In this document: positions 42,648-55,570 of the stretch, piece by piece
Numbering within the stretch: position 1 is the stretch's first letter
Layout: each line of letters starts with the position of its first letter
Assembly: GCA_024760905.1 (NCBI GenBank)
Contig: CM045731.1
Span: forward strand, 50,080,501 to 50,144,500
Source of the DNA: Plotosus lineatus
Lineage: Eukaryota > Chordata > Actinopteri > Siluriformes > Plotosidae
Length of the DNA stretch: 64,000 bases
Direction: 5' to 3'
The notes under the pieces: generated by a model
What the model saw: the letters and a program-made list of their open reading frames with translations, nothing else
Told to the model about the DNA's origin: nothing
Database searches by the model: none
Translations under genes and position numbers: made by a program

Positions 42648-45600
42648 GGGGTCGCCACAGCAAATCATCCGCCTCCACCTCACCCTGTCCTCCGCATCTT
42701 CTTTTCTGACTCCAACGACCTTCATGTCTTCCTTCACCACATCCATAAATATCTTCTTTGGTCTTCCTCGAGGCCTTCTGCCTGGTAGTTCCAACCTCAG
42801 CATCCTACTGCCAATATACTCACTATCCCTCCTCTGAACATGTCCAAACCATCTCAATCTAGCCTCTCTGACTTTGTCTCCAAAACATCTTACGTGGGCT
42901 GTCCCTCTGATATACTCATTTCTGATCCTATCCATCCTCGTTACTCCCAGAGAGAACCTCAACATTTTCATCTCCGCTACCTCCAGCTCTGACTCCTGCC
43001 TTTTCCTCAGCGCCACTGTTTCTAATCCATACAACATCGCTGGCCTCACCACCGTCTTGTACACTTTTCCCTTCTTTCTTGCTGACACGCTCCTATCGCA
43101 CATCACACCGGACACTTTTCTCCAACCATTCCAGCCTACCTGCACACGTTTCTTCACCTCTTTTCCACACTCTCCATTGCTCTGGATTGTTGAGCCTAAG
43201 TACTTAAAATCCTCCACCTTCGTTATCTCTGCTCCCTGTAACATCACCGTTCCTCCTGGGTCCTTCTCATTCACACACATGTATTCTGATTTTCTGAGGC
43301 TAACCTTCATTCCTCTCCTTTCCAGGGCATACCTCCACCTCTCGATTTTCCTGCACTTGTTCTCTGCTCTCACGACAGATCACGATGTCATCTGCAAACA
43401 TCATAGTCCATGGAGATTCTTGTCTCACCTCGTCTGTCAGCCTGTCCATCACCATAGCAAACAAGAAGGGGCTCAGAGCTGACCCTTGATGCAGTCCCAC
43501 CTCCCCCTTGAATCCGTCGGTCACACCGACAGCACACCTCACCGCTGTCTTACATCTCTCATACATGTCCTGCACCACTCTAACATACTTCTCTGCCACT
43601 CCAGATTTCCTCATGCAATCCCACAGTTCTTCTCTTGGCACCCTGTCATATGCTTTTTCCAGATCCACAAAGGCACAATGTAGCTCCCTCTGACCTTCTC
43701 TGTACTTCTCTATTAACATCCTCAAAGCAAACATTGCATCTGTGGTGCTCTTTCTTGGCATGAAACCAAACTGTTGTTCACAAATGCTGACCTCTGCCCT
43801 TAGTCTAGCTTCCACTATTCTTTCCCATAACTTCATCGTATGGCTCATCAACTTTATCCCTCTGTAGTTGCTGCAACTCTGCACGTCTCCCTTGTTCTTA
43901 AAAATGGGCACCAGCACACTTCTCCTCCACTCCACCGGCATCTGTTCACTCTCTAGTACCTTGTTGAATGTTCTTGTCAGAAAATCTACTGCTACCTCTC
44001 CTAGACACTTCCATACCTCCACAGGTATATCATCAGGACCAATTGCCTTTCCATTCTTCATCCTCTTCAATGCCCTTCTCACTTCACCCTTGCTGATCTT
44101 TGCTACATCCTGCTCCTCAATGGTCACCTCTTCTACTTTTTTCTCTCTCATTTTCCTCATTCATCAGCTCTTCAAAGTACTCTTTCCATCTTCCCAGCAC
44201 ACTTCTGTCATCAGTCAATACATTTCCCTCTCTGTCCTTTATCAATCTAACTTGCTGCACATCCTTCCCATCTCTATTTCTCTGCTGTGCCAACCTGTAT
44301 AGATCATTTTCTCCCTCTTTACTATCCAACCTATCATACAAGTCATCATACGCCCTCTGTTTGGCCTTAGCCACTGCTACTTTCGCCTTACGCTGTGTCT
44401 CCCTGTACTCCTGTTTACTCTCTTCGGTCCTCTCAATGTCCCACTTCTTCTTAGCTAACCTCTTCCTTTGTACACACTCCTGCACTTCCTCATTCCACCA
44501 CCTAGTCTCCTTATCTACTTTCCTTCCAGAGGACACACCAAGTACTCTCCTACCTGTGTCCCTGATCACATTTGCTGTGGTTGTCCAGTCATTTGGAAGC
44601 ACTTTCTGGCCACCCAAAGCCTGTTTCAACTCCTCCTTGAAGACAACACGACACTCCTCCTTTTTCAGCTTTCACCACTTTGTCTTCTGCTCTGCCTTTG
44701 CCTTTTTCACCTTTCTCACCATCAGAGTCATCCTGCACACCACCATCCTATGCTGTTTGGCAATACTCTCACCCACTATGACTTTGCAGTCACTGACTTC
44801 CTTCAAATTACATCGCCTACACAAGATGTAGTCTACCTGTGTGCTCCTACCTCCGCTTTTATAAGTCACCCTATGCTCCTGTTTCTTCTGGAAGAAAAGT
44901 ATTCACCACAGCCATTTCCATCCTTTTTGCAAAATCTTTCAACATCTGTCCTTCTGCGTTCCTGTCCTGGATACCAAACCTGCCTATCACTTCCTCGTCC
45001 CCTCTGTTGCCTGTACCAACATGTCCATTGAAGTCTGCACCAATGACCACTCTTTCACCTCTGGGGGTACTCTGCATCACTTCATCTAAGTCACTCCAGA
45101 ATCTCTTCCTTCTCTTCTCGCTCACATCCTGCCTGTGGGGCATAAGTACTAACAACATTGAGCATTACACCTTCAATTTCTCACTTGAGACTCATCACTC
45201 TGTCTGACACTCTTTTCACTTTTAGAACGTTCCTGACAAACTCCTCCTTCGAGATGACTCCTACTCCATTTCTCTTCCCATCCACACCGTGATAAAATAG
45301 CTTAAACCCTGCTCCGAAGTTTTTAGCTTTGCTACCTTTCCACCTGGTCTCCTGAACACACAGTATGTCCACCTTCCTCCTCTGCATCATGTCAGCCAGC
45401 TCTCTACCTTTTCTTTGCATAGTTCCAACATTCAAGGTCCCCACTCTCAGTCCTAGACTCATGCCTTTCCTCTTCTCTCTCTGCCTACGGACACACCTCC
45501 CACCTCTCCTTCTTCGATGTCTTCGACCAACAGTAGTCCGATTTCCATCAGCACCCTGTTGATTGACAGCACTGATGGCGGTCATTGTTAACCCGGGCCT

Positions 45601-45769
45601 CGACCGATCCGGTATGGGGGTAATACTTCTGATTTGCATCATAAATATTTGGCATTGGTTTTACGTCGGATGCCCTTCCTGACGCAACCCTCTGTATTTC
45701 TCCGGGCTTGGGACCGGCATGAGGGGGAGAGACACTGGTTAGTGCCCCCCCCCACCTCATGGCTGCATT
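42648..45769 (-). mobile_element. RTE-type LINE with rearranged 3' end
   Basis: Same insertion as 17869-21025; the right target duplication AAAATGGCCAAATTTTGAAC is at 45770-45789, and the left one is lost at the palindrome. The RT frame is broken near 43340 by a 2-bp deletion (CTCTCGATT versus CTCTCTAGATT), giving frames 43300-44160 and 42582-43373. Endonuclease frames are split as in the sister copy. Dead element. Confidence 0.75.
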
Positions 45770-46244
45770 AAAATGGCCAAATTTTGAACATTCATTCAAA
45801 ATTAACCAACTACGTTAATATATTGATGCTTTTGTTTGCAAATGAAAAGTACCTGCTTAATTCATTTGAACCATCAGTTTTGGGCTATCTACCATGGTTT
45901 TGGGCTTAAAGAGGATTAGACAAAAGAAATTTGGCATAAAATGCTGAAAATAGTCAAATTTGGAAAATCCATTGAACTTCAACCAACCAACCAAGCCAAT
46001 AGCCTGAAACTCTTGTTTGCGAGTGTAGAGTACACCCTGGACAGCTCGCCAGGCCATCGCAGGGCGGAAACACGCTGACGGCTTTGCAGCCTGCTCTTGT
46101 CGAAAGTCAGCAATGGTTCTTTTACATGCTTCACACCATAAACAGTGAGAGACGTGGCTGGCACTTTGATAACCCAGTTGGAATCTATTCAACGATTGGA
46201 AATCTGCGGTACTTCAAACAGTCACCAGAGGGGTGTCTCTGATT

Positions 46245-46586
46245 GTTCATTCATTCATTTTATGTAACTGCTTAACCCTAATTAGGGTCGCAGGGAGGCT
46301 GGAGCCCATCCCAGCCGACTCCAGGCAAGGGCAGAGTATACCCTGGACAGCTCACCAGGCCATTACAGGACGGAAACACACTGATGGCTATGTAGCCTAC
46401 TCTTGTCGAAGGTCAGCAATGGTTCTTTTACATGCCTCACACCATAAACAGTGAGAGACATGGCCAGCCTTTGATAACCCAGTTAGCTGCACTGGGGGGG
46501 ACAGTGACAACCTGTTGAAAATGAGGCTTAAACCCCAACCTTAGGATCAGTGCTCCAACACCTTTTACCACCAGGCCACCACTGCC
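46245..46586 (-). mobile_element. SINE with L2-type tail (unit D)
   Basis: Copy of 8463-8804. Confidence 0.6.
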
Positions 46587-47447
46587 TGCCTCTGACTGTA
46601 AGAAGTTCAATGAGCACATTAAAGTGGCCCATTTCCTTCCCAGGGAAAATAAACATGAAATAGTTTTATCTTTTGGCAAAAATAGATTCTGCCATGATTG
46701 TGTCTTTCTGAATCTATTTGCTTGCTCCTGAGAGTGAGTCCCAATGACCCTGCACTGAGCCTGATATTAGTAGACGTTGTCATCTTGGGAAAGTCAGAGT
46801 GCAGAACGTAAGATTTCAGACTATTTCATTTTTGTGAATGGGCACCTTTAAAATAAATAGTATTACCTGCAGTACTCTCAGAGCTGCTGAGAGTAAAATA
46901 AATGTTCAGAGGAAACAGAATCATGTAGGGTACAATGCAGTAAATATTTTCCTACAGTACTGTATAAAATTTATGAAGGTCCATGACCAGCCCTTTTGCA
47001 TGCAGAGAAGATCCATGCTAAAGACATACTCCCAACTAACAGGGCAGAGGTCATCCCCATACCACTCGCTCTTTCTGAACATCAGCTGCTGGTCTGTGAG
47101 TAAAGCCCTCAATATTCTGGGGATCGTTGTTTCAATGGTAGGTGGAGGACACTGACAGAAACACCAAGTTTTCTTTAAAACTCAGTTCAAGAAAATTTTG
47201 TTCTATCAGCTGGTAGGAAATAAACTGAGAAAAATAACAAGACACATATCCACCTTATCCCAGTGCAGGGTCTTCTGAAGGCATTCAAATACCTCGCCTT
47301 TTGCTCTGAGATAACTGACGATGTTTATGGCTTGGCTCAGAGGGCTGTGGAGGGTTAAAAGACTTGGCCATGTTGTCAGTGAGAACAGAATCAGTTTCGG
47401 GGCTTCAGGAAAATCTGTAAAATAAAAAAGCACACCACATTAATACA

Positions 47448-48256
47448 GTCGGCCCTCGACATTCGCGGGGGTTCGGTTCCAAGCCCTCCTGCGAATCGAG
47501 ATAATCCGTGAGTTCTGTACCCGGAAGTAAAACCCCATGTGTCGCGTCACGTGCGCGAATGAGAAGCCGGAAGTAAAATATTATGTATCTATTACATGCG
47601 TTAAAATATGCTTCTTATACACATTCTATAGGCAGTCTTACTCATTAATACAGTATTCATGTCGTAAAATATAGTAATAATTAAGAAAAACTTTTCAATT
47701 TTTACTCTTATTTTTATTGACGATAAAATATTAACATTATACAGCATATGTTATAAAGCACTCGTTTTAAAGTCTTTTTCAATTATTATTCCAGTACAGT
47801 ACTTAAGTTAATGTTTGTGCGTGAGATTTTGTGTTCTGTAGCATGTTTAACAAACAATACCAAAAAGATAAACGTTATTACGCTTCATGTCCTTTTACAT
47901 TGAACTTGGAGTGACGTCTTGGAGTGATGTCTCCAAGATGGCGCTGCCTAGAGGGCAACCGGAGTTCTCAGAGTCAAGGTTCGTTTTAATTTGTTTTATT
48001 TGTTTGTTCATGTTTTGCACTATGCTCGTCTATGACGGGTCGACCCTAAAACAGCTATGAGCAGCTTCACCTTCTAGCAACTGAGCAGGCAACAACTTCT
48101 ATCGTGAGCTGCCATGGGAGCTCAATGCTAACCGCACTTGGGCTAGCAATAAGCCCAGGCGGAGTTCTCAGAGGCTTGGTTAGCACTTCCGGCCATACTG
48201 CTTGAAAATGTTCAGTCCCTGCGAAACAAGATGGACGAGCTTCATGCTCAGATTGC
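47448..48256. mobile_element. Fold-back Tigger-like element, right part deleted (unit D)
   Basis: Starts CAGTCGGCCCTCGACATTCG and breaks at CAGATTGCA inside the captured LINE piece, about 48256. It then joins intron sequence just left of exon b. This breakpoint differs from that of unit B. Confidence 0.6.
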
Positions 48257-48498
48257 AACACTGCTGAACCAAAATACCCTCCTGGTGGAGGTAAAAAAAC
48301 ATCAAAAACAAGACAAACTTTCCAGAGTTGTTTTGAAAAAAATATATTTGAAATGAAATTAAATGTCAGTAAAATCTCACCTTCTTTCAGAAGTCTGTAG
48401 GCGAAAGCACGGGCTTTGTGATATTCATGTCTCTCTCTGCACAGAAAGGTGCTCCCCTGGGCAAGTGTGCCTCTGTCCACCCAGCAGTATAAATGGGT

Positions 48499-48841
48499 CT
48501 GTCTGTCTTCTTCCCTTTTACTCAGGAGTCGCCACAGCGAATCATCTGATTCGCACGTTTGATTTGGCAGAGGTTTTTACGTCGGATGCCCTTCCTGTCA
48601 CAACCCTTTTTAGCAAGGTTCAGAAACACACTGACGACTTTGCAGCCTTTTCTTTACAAAAGTCAGCAATGGTTCTTTTACATGCCTCTCACCATAGACA
48701 GTGAGAGACATGGCTCGCCTTTGATAACCCAGTTTGCTGAACTGGGGGGGACAGTGACAACCTTGTGGAGAGTGGGACTCGAACCCCCAACCTTTGGATC
48801 AGCGATCCAGCGCCCTATACCACTAGACCACCACTGCCCCT
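48499..48841 (-). mobile_element. SINE with RTE-type tail (unit D)
   Basis: Copy of 25339-25681, with target duplications at 48484-48498 and 48842-48856. Confidence 0.7.
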
Positions 48842-49259
48842 GCAGTATAAATGGGTATCAGTAAAAATACACTGGGAAGGTAAACTGTGATGGACTCGCG
48901 TTCTATCCAGGAGGAGTTGAACTCCTGGTCACTTCACACTATGGAAACTGGGGATAAGCACCGGCCTGATGAGCCACTAGGCTCGGGTGTAAAAATCCCA
49001 ACAGCCTTGACGTTACCTAGTTACACATTAAAGCCATTTATCATGTAAAAAGCTTACGAAAAAAAAAGATTTAGCATTTAAATTCCATTACTTTCGAAGG
49101 GGATGGTATATACCAGGTTGAACACATACAGTACTAAACAGTTTACAGTGTGTCACATTTAAACAGCCTCAATAACATCTGGAAAACAGTAATAACATTA
49201 TATTATTGAATGCTATAACTATTATACACACAGCAGCTTCTACATCAAACTCTATACAA

Positions 49260-49502
49260 TCCCCAGTGCAGCTAACTGGGTTATCAAAGGCCAGCCATGT
49301 CTCTCACTGTCTGTGGTGAGAACCATTGCTGACTTTCGTCAAGAGTAGCTGCATAGCCGTCGACATGTTTCTACCCTGCAATGGCCTGGCGAGCTGTTCA
49401 GGGTGTACTCTGCCCTCGCCCAGAGACGGCTGAGATGGGCACCAGCCTCCCTGAAACCCTAACTAGGATTAAGCGGTTCAGAATAATGAATAAATGAATT
49501 AA
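49260..49502 (+). mobile_element. SINE body with L2-type tail (unit D)
   Basis: Copy of 13819-14060. Confidence 0.55.
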
Positions 49503-49548
49503 CTCTACATACCTTTATCTTGCAGGACTTGGTGTTGAAAACTGTTTC

Positions 49549-51869
49549 TGTAAGCAAAAAATCAATAAAAAAGATTCAGTACTACGACTTCATGAGATGA
49601 ACATGTCCTGTTAAATCACTGATTTTTTTCCTCAGAGAATTCCATCAAAACAAACTTTACCATAATTTTAAATATATATATGATACATATAGTCGATTAC
49701 ACAGTATGTCTTGTTTTGTTTTTGGTGGGAAAGCTGAGTGGACTGACAGAAGGTGTGTGTTGTCATCGAGTTCGGTTGGAGAGAAGCAACTGAGTGAAGC
49801 TCAGACTGTTAACATTTTTTTTTTCTTTTCTTTTTCCCGAACTTTTTTCTAATTTATTCGTATATAATCCTCAGCCATCAAGTATTACCTTCCCTATCTC
49901 ACGACCACGACCACCACCATCACAACTCGGGATGCATTGCGTGCCACCCACCGCTTTAATAATTGCAGCGCATGCGTACTTGGGGGAGGTCGAACACACT
50001 CGAAGGGCGCTATCCGCCCCCTCATACGAATGAGCTCAGAGACGCCCACGATTGGCTGGTGATCTCCGTGAGTGACAGGGACGCCTTCCCTCCTGTCAGA
50101 GCTCGGCCAATTAGTTACCATGGACTGCCGGCCACATAATAAGCCGCGGTTTTCTGCACGAGTAAATAAACCACTAATTTGAAAACAATTTCCTCACTAT
50201 GAACGTTCATGTCACAAAAAAGCACAGCCTGAGATAAACGTGTGTGTTCTTAGCAACGAATCGACACTATAATGCTAAGGGAAGCCCTGTTAGCATGTGC
50301 GATCTTTTCTACTGGAACATAATACAGCACCGTTTTATGTACAGTACTAATATTTTCGAAGATTTCAAACTTATACCAACATGAACCACAAAACGAGTGC
50401 AATCTAAACATCCTTTAGCGCGGTGAACTGTTGTTATGACCTCCAGTATGGGCGCGCTGTTGTTGCCAGGGGCAACGGCCTGGCCATGATAAATGATCTG
50501 GCATGTTGGAGCCTGGACGATGGTTTGGTCACCAAATGGGTTAAATTTCTGTCACTTGTGTCTCGTTTGTCCGATTTTATTAAAGCACTTGACTCCAGCC
50601 TGATCTTTGGAGTGTTTTCTGTGAAAGTGGTGCTGATTCCGCGTCGAACGGTCTGTACGCAAGTTTTGTTTTGATTTGATTTTATTCACCCCACGCTGTG
50701 TTTTGTTTAACTCTAAGCTAGTTTCTGTTTTTTTTTTTATTTTATTTAATTTATTTATTTATTTTTATTTGTTTATGGGGTTCTTCTAGCTCATCCAAAT
50801 GACATTTTGATCAAGTTTTTTGGTCCTCTTTTGTTTCTCGTGTTTTTGCAATCGGGTTGAAATAAAAATTGTTTCAGCCTGTTTGCATGGATTTTTTTGT
50901 TCTCCATTCCAAAGTAAACAGATTAACTTGGGATTCAAGGCCAAATCTGCTCTTATTCCTGCATCTTGTGCATTACACACTCAGGAGTGCACTTGACCTG
51001 GAAACTCGGATCCCAATCCAGGTCTACCGTTACAATGCAGTAATAAACCAAATAAAACACTTTAAAATAATAATCGTCTGATGTTATTAAGGAAATCTTT
51101 CTTCCAAGATACTAAAAAGATTCAATTACTCGGAAAAAACAATACCCTAAGATATGCAAAATTACACATTTGGGTATGTTGTTCATCCGTTCCTTTACAT
51201 GAGACATCCCACAATGACAAATTAAAATAATAACTCAAATTTCCTTACAGATAAATTCCTGTTTTCGACATCCTGTTACACAAAGCTCGACACAGTGTAT
51301 AAAGCTCTAGGATGTGCTGTCTGGTATAGTAGTCAGGTTGGTGGTCACAGTGCACCGAAATTGAGGGAGCAGCAAGTTAGAGTGTAGATCGAAGAGTGAG
51401 CGGGACGCAGGTGAGACAGAGAATGTCGTGACATCAAAGTGCCACGTGATATGGTGTCCATGGATTGGTCACACTACCTGATCAACTCAGTGTGCATAAT
51501 GCAGGTGGAATAACTCAGTGATTGTGTAATCTCCACCTGAGATGTGGCATGAGAAGTGAGAGTCACCTGAATTCAGAATCAAATCATTCAGTCCACCGGA
51601 ACCCTGTTTATGGGCATATTTCATTATACATCCATTTAAAGCACCATTTTGGGTTTGTGCGTTTATAATTTTGTTCAGGGTAAAATGAACACCAAAACTT
51701 AAAAACTTAAAAAAACAACAACATACACTTTTAATTTTATTTACCACACGTTTGTTTTTATTGCCATTGTGTACAACCTGTGTTATTTCTTTGTATTATT
51801 TCAGCATGTTTCGTTGCAAGATTATTTTGACTTCTGTTCACACAAGTAATTGGTCGCAACCCTTCCATC
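49549..51869. other. Unclassified unit spacer (unit D)
   Basis: Full-length counterpart of 14107-16430. The plus-strand frame 50423-50674 (83 codons, begins MNCCYDLQYGRAVVARGNG) is longest here. It has no family I recognise and is frameshifted in unit A, so I do not call a gene. Confidence 0.45.
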
Positions 51870-52337
51870 CCACCACCGGTTGATAGGTGCAGCGCACGCG
51901 ATGCTCTCAGTGGATGAGAGACTTTAGTTGTGTAGAAAGTTTGAATGAGAATGGTAGTTGCACACAATTTAACTTTGTAAAAGTTTATTAAATGTTTATT
52001 CGTTTACTCTTAAACAATGTAGTGATGCCAAGTGCTAATATGGACATGTTTGATTCATTTTCAAGTTGTTTGAGAGTCATGTTTTTCACGTAATCATCGT
52101 GTACTGGGTGTTAGCTTCAGGAGTTAGCATCATTGCTATCGCCACAGAAGTGCGAGTGCATGTGTCTCATGCCTTTTCTGAATGAGTGACAGAGTTCATG
52201 TTCTAAATGTGCATGTTCCTCGAACAGAAATTGAAAGAGATTAATATTTCCTTTTCATACTGAACACTCTGTTTTGTGAATCATTTGTATTCTATTTAGT
52301 GTTTAAATCTGTACTTTGTAATGAGTTTGGTTTGCAG

Positions 52338-52475
52338 AACTTGCACCCTAACCGGAGGGGAAAATTGGAGACGTTGGCATCATGGAAAATAAAACTCAGA
52401 CAGCCCGTTCTCCAGCAGAACAAACAGACAATAAAAGTATTAAACTGTACTGAATTTCTGTATAAATTAGACTGA
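52338..52475 (+). pseudogene. Diverged ICE1 last-exon copy, plus strand (unit E)
   Basis: Same exon as 464-601, with changes early on (NLHPNRRGKLETLASWKIKL) but still 46 codons to TGA. Confidence 0.5.
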
Positions 52476-52510
52476 TGTGTCTGTTGTAGTATTTGTTGTT
52501 GCCTCGAGTG

Positions 52511-52930
52511 CAATGCTTCTCAATTATTTTGTGCCTCCCCCCAGGAAGAGGGAACCCCCACATATAAAGTGTTGTGTTGTCAAAAATCGTTTTAAGAAAT
52601 CCTCTGCATAACACTGTATCTTTATTAACATAATAAATCCTTTTTATCATTGTGGAATACAAAAAAAATGAAGAAACAGAGATCAACTTCCAACAAAGAA
52701 TAACTTTATTCACAATTTTTTTTAGTTTTGAAACAAAAAGATTTAAAGTGCATCAATTTGCCTGAAATAAAAAAAGTATCTTTATTTAAACTGGAAACAT
52801 TTTTGACCTAACAATTTGAACCATTTTATAATGAAAAATAAAAATGAATAAAATCAATAAATAATAATAAATTCGAATCGATCAGCAATATTAACTCAGG
52901 AGCATAATATCTAAAACACTTTAACCTGCA
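52511..52930. mobile_element. hAT-like element (unit E, left arm)
   Basis: Copy of 637-1060 with one change in the terminus (CAATG). Its reverse complement lies at 55126-55535. Confidence 0.45.
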
Positions 52931-53242
52931 AAACAAAAATTAATCAAACAATTTGTATTATTTTTATGATTATTATTGTCAAAATGATTAAGTCTAAATG
53001 AATGGCTATAATGAGCCCATTTCGCAAGTGCACAGCTTTTCGAAGCAGAGTTTAAAGCATGATCCTGAACTCTGAGCTCCTGCTCAGTGCTGAACTGGAA
53101 CCTGGACTTGTTTTCACAGCACTGACATCATCCAGCAATGACAGAGACTGTCTGCTCTGCTGCGCGGAGTTTCTGCACTGAGCAGTTTGGTTCTCCGCCT
53201 TATCTGATACTAAAAGAGCTCGCCGGTTTGCTCGAGTAGCAT

Positions 53243-53425
53243 TCACGAAGCGGGATGGTCGTTGGCAATACTCGGCACGTTTTCGCTGAAAAAAAAACTC
53301 ACGCGGCTCATCACGTGATCGGGGTGTGATATCTTTAAGTGACTCCTGAATTTATTTGGGTTCATGCAGTCAGCTGCCAATGTATTCAGACACAGTAAAC
53401 ACAGCGGTCCTTCCTCGTTCCTCAC
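53243..53425 (-). pseudogene. hAT transposase fragment, BED-type zinc finger
   Basis: A 60-residue frame reading CLLCLNTLAADCMNPNKFRS and HLKISHPDH, which fits the C-x2-C ... H-x(3-5)-H pattern of BED fingers at the start of ZBED/hAT transposases. The DNA-binding part only; no catalytic domain is present. A hAT-type terminus, TTTTTGAGAAACACTG, lies nearby at about 53618-53633. Confidence 0.5.
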
Positions 53426-53576
53426 CGCAGCACAGTGAATCCGAGTGCTACATCCGCTTCATCATACCTCCTCAACTTAGCTTCCGGGAGACTTTCATCT
53501 CTCTCACTGTATCCGTCTCTCTCCGGCTCTCTTTCTGTCCCTGTTAAAATATCCATGGTGAGTTTATCCCGGCATC

Positions 53577-53605
53577 ACCCCCCCCCCGGGGGGGGGGGGG
53601 GGGGC
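53577..53605. repeat. C-run/G-run homopolymers in a hAT terminus
   Basis: About ten C directly followed by about eighteen G, then CACGCCCCAC and the hAT terminus. Such runs are error-prone, so the exact lengths should not be trusted. Confidence 0.7.
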
Positions 53606-53639
53606 ACGCCCCACTTTTTGAGAAACACTGCGAGCACAC

Positions 53640-53815
53640 AGTGCTTCTCAATTGTTTTCTGTAGCGCCCCCTCCAGGAAGAAAAAAACCGTTTCATGCCC
53701 CCCCACCACCCTGCAAGCGACTGTAAATAGTATTATTTGTCTATACATGTTTTAGCACACCGCTGCATAACATTGTATCTTTATTCACATTAAAAACAAA
53801 AAAAAAGAAAGAAAT
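53640..53815. mobile_element. hAT-like terminus and flank
   Basis: Begins CAGTGCTTCTCAATTGTTTT and resembles 637-760 at lower identity, so it is an older copy of the same family. Confidence 0.4.
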
Positions 53816-53942
53816 ACAGTAGGCTCTTGATATTCCGGGTTCGGTTCAGGCCCTTCCCGCGAATGAAGATAATTCGCAAGTTCTCTACCCGGAAGTAAAA
53901 CCCCATGTATCAAATTACATGCCCGAATGAGCAACCTGAGGT
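53816..53942. mobile_element. Tigger-like left terminus, interrupted
   Basis: CAGTAGGCTCTTGATATTCC, then GGTTCGGTTCAGGCCC and CCCGGAAGTAAAACCCCATG, match the left arm of 9662-11294. The element is cut at 53943 by an L2-type LINE. Confidence 0.5.
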
Positions 53943-54051
53943 CAAGATAAGATAAGATACAGCTTTATTAATCTCACAATGGAGAAATTCACTGTTACAG
54001 GCTCTTGAGGTACCATCAGTAGGAGGTGCAAGAATAGATACATATACAATA

Positions 54052-54083
54052 ATACATATACATACATACATACATACATACAT

Positions 54084-54118
<35 letters not shown>
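54052..54118. repeat. (CATA)n and (TA)n microsatellite
   Basis: ATACATACATAC units passing into a TATATATA run, inside the LINE 3' region. Confidence 0.85.
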
Positions 54119-54121
<3 letters not shown>

Positions 54122-54827
54122 AGTAAATAAATAAATAGATACATAAATAGTGTAAAGTAAGATGCAATAAAAAAGAAAAAAAAGGGAACGACTTTGTAGA
54201 CTGGCCTATATTCAAGTGTATATGTATCTGAGGGCAGAGTAGATGGGTTGACATGGTTCACAGTCAGTGGGGTAGATGTGGTTGATTAAAGTACACGGGG
54301 TTTTTATTGCACATAACCGGTATTTTCACAGACAGTTACAAAGTGGCGTTGTACAGTCTGACAGCGGTGGGAATGAACGACCTGCGGTCGCGCTCCTTCC
54401 TGCACTGAGGATGTCTCAGTCGTCCACTGGCAGTGGGTGAGAGCTGTTGACCATGATGGATGTGAGCTTTGCTACCATCCTCCTCTCACTCACTTCCTCC
54501 ACAGAGTCCAGTGGGCAGCCTAGGACAGAGCTGGCCCTCCTGACCATCTTGTTCAGTCTCTTTCTGTCCCGCTCTGTGCTGCCCGGGGCCCAGCAGATGG
54601 CAGCGTAGAGGATTGCAGAGGCTACCACAGAGTCATAAAAAGTCCTGAGCAGAGGTCTGCATACTCCGCAGGACCTAAGTGTCCTCAGAAGGTGGAGGCG
54701 ACTCTGGCCCTTCTTGTACAGGGCGTTGGTGTTGTGGGACCAGTCCAATTTATTTTTAAGGTGAACGCCCAGGTACTTGAAACTGTCCACTGTCTCAATG
54801 TCCTGTCCCTGGATGTTCACTAGTGAG

Positions 54828-54831
<4 letters not shown>

Positions 54832-54876
<45 letters not shown>
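54832..54876. repeat. (TG)n microsatellite in LINE coding region
   Basis: About 45 bp of TG on the plus strand. Confidence 0.85.
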
Positions 54877-54878
<2 letters not shown>

Positions 54879-55125
54879 GAGTGCTTCTCCTGAAGTCGAC
54901 CACCATCTCCTTCGTCTTCCTAGTGTTCAAGCACAGGTGGTTGCGCTCACACCAGTCCACGAAGTCAACGATGACCGACCGGTACTCCAGCTCGTTCCCC
55001 TCTGACACACGGCCCACGATGGCGGAGTCGTCCGAGAACTTCTGGAGGTGCAGCTGTCTGTGCTATTGATGAAGTCCGAGGTATAGGTATATCTTATCTT
55101 ATCTTTTCATTTTTGCTTTGTAGGT

Positions 55126-55535
55126 TAAAGTGTTTTATATATTGTGCTCCTGAGTTAATATTGCTGATCGATTCGAATTTCTTATTGTTTATTGATTTTA
55201 TTTAATTTTATTTTTCAGTATAAAATGGTTCAAATTGTTGGTCAAAAATGTTTACAGTTTAAATAAGGATACTTTTTTATTTCAGGCAAATTGATGCACT
55301 TTAAATCTTTTTGTTTCAAGACTAAAAAAAATGTTAATAAAGTTATTCTTTGTTGGAAGTTGATCTATATTTCTTCATTTTTTTTGTATTCCATAATGAT
55401 AATAAGGATTTATTATGTTAATAAAGATGCAGTGTTTTGCAGAGGATTTCTTCTAAAGATTTGAGACAACACAACACTTTATATGTGGGGGTTCCCTCTT
55501 CCTGGGGAGAGACACAAAATAATTGAGAAGCACTG
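55126..55535. mobile_element. hAT-like element, inverted right arm
   Basis: Reverse complement of 52511-52930, ending AATTGAGAAGCACTG. Together with the flanking last-exon copies it forms the outer arms of a palindrome with a loop of about 2.2 kb. Confidence 0.5.
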
Positions 55536-55570
55536 CACTGGAGGCAACAACAAATACTACAACAGACACG

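Larger units (their letters stand above)
42042..49547 (-). pseudogene. ice1: ICE1-like copy D, exon a and half of b lost
   Basis: Minus-strand exons: 35-bp exon 49513-49547, truncated b 48381-48443, c 47254-47414, d 46961-47151, e 42042-42142. Exon a and the start of b are deleted; the junction at about 48444 joins exon b directly to intron sequence equivalent to 13110. Exons f and g are missing, as in copy B. Exon d ends in ATACA rather than ATACG before the donor. The shared LINE and the shared loss of f/g show that B and D descend from one unit. Confidence 0.7.
53943..55080 (-). mobile_element. L2/Rex-type LINE, 5'-truncated
   Basis: Minus-strand LINE whose 3' end lies at 53943 next to AAGATAAGATAAGATA (a TATCTTATCT tail on its own strand). 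The C-terminal RT and thumb are encoded at 54416-54820 (SFKYLGVHLKNKLDW, LRTFYDSVVASAILYA) and 54820-55050 (DFVDWCERNHLCLNTRKTKE). A (CA)n run at about 54832-54876 sits inside the coding part as Thr-His repeats. The upstream RT and the endonuclease are missing. Clade assigned by peptide resemblance. Confidence 0.65.

Noticed and set aside
50423..50674. Small gene in the unit spacer
   Set aside because: Unknown peptide; the frame is interrupted by a one-base change in unit A and cut by a deletion in unit C, so coding is not supported.
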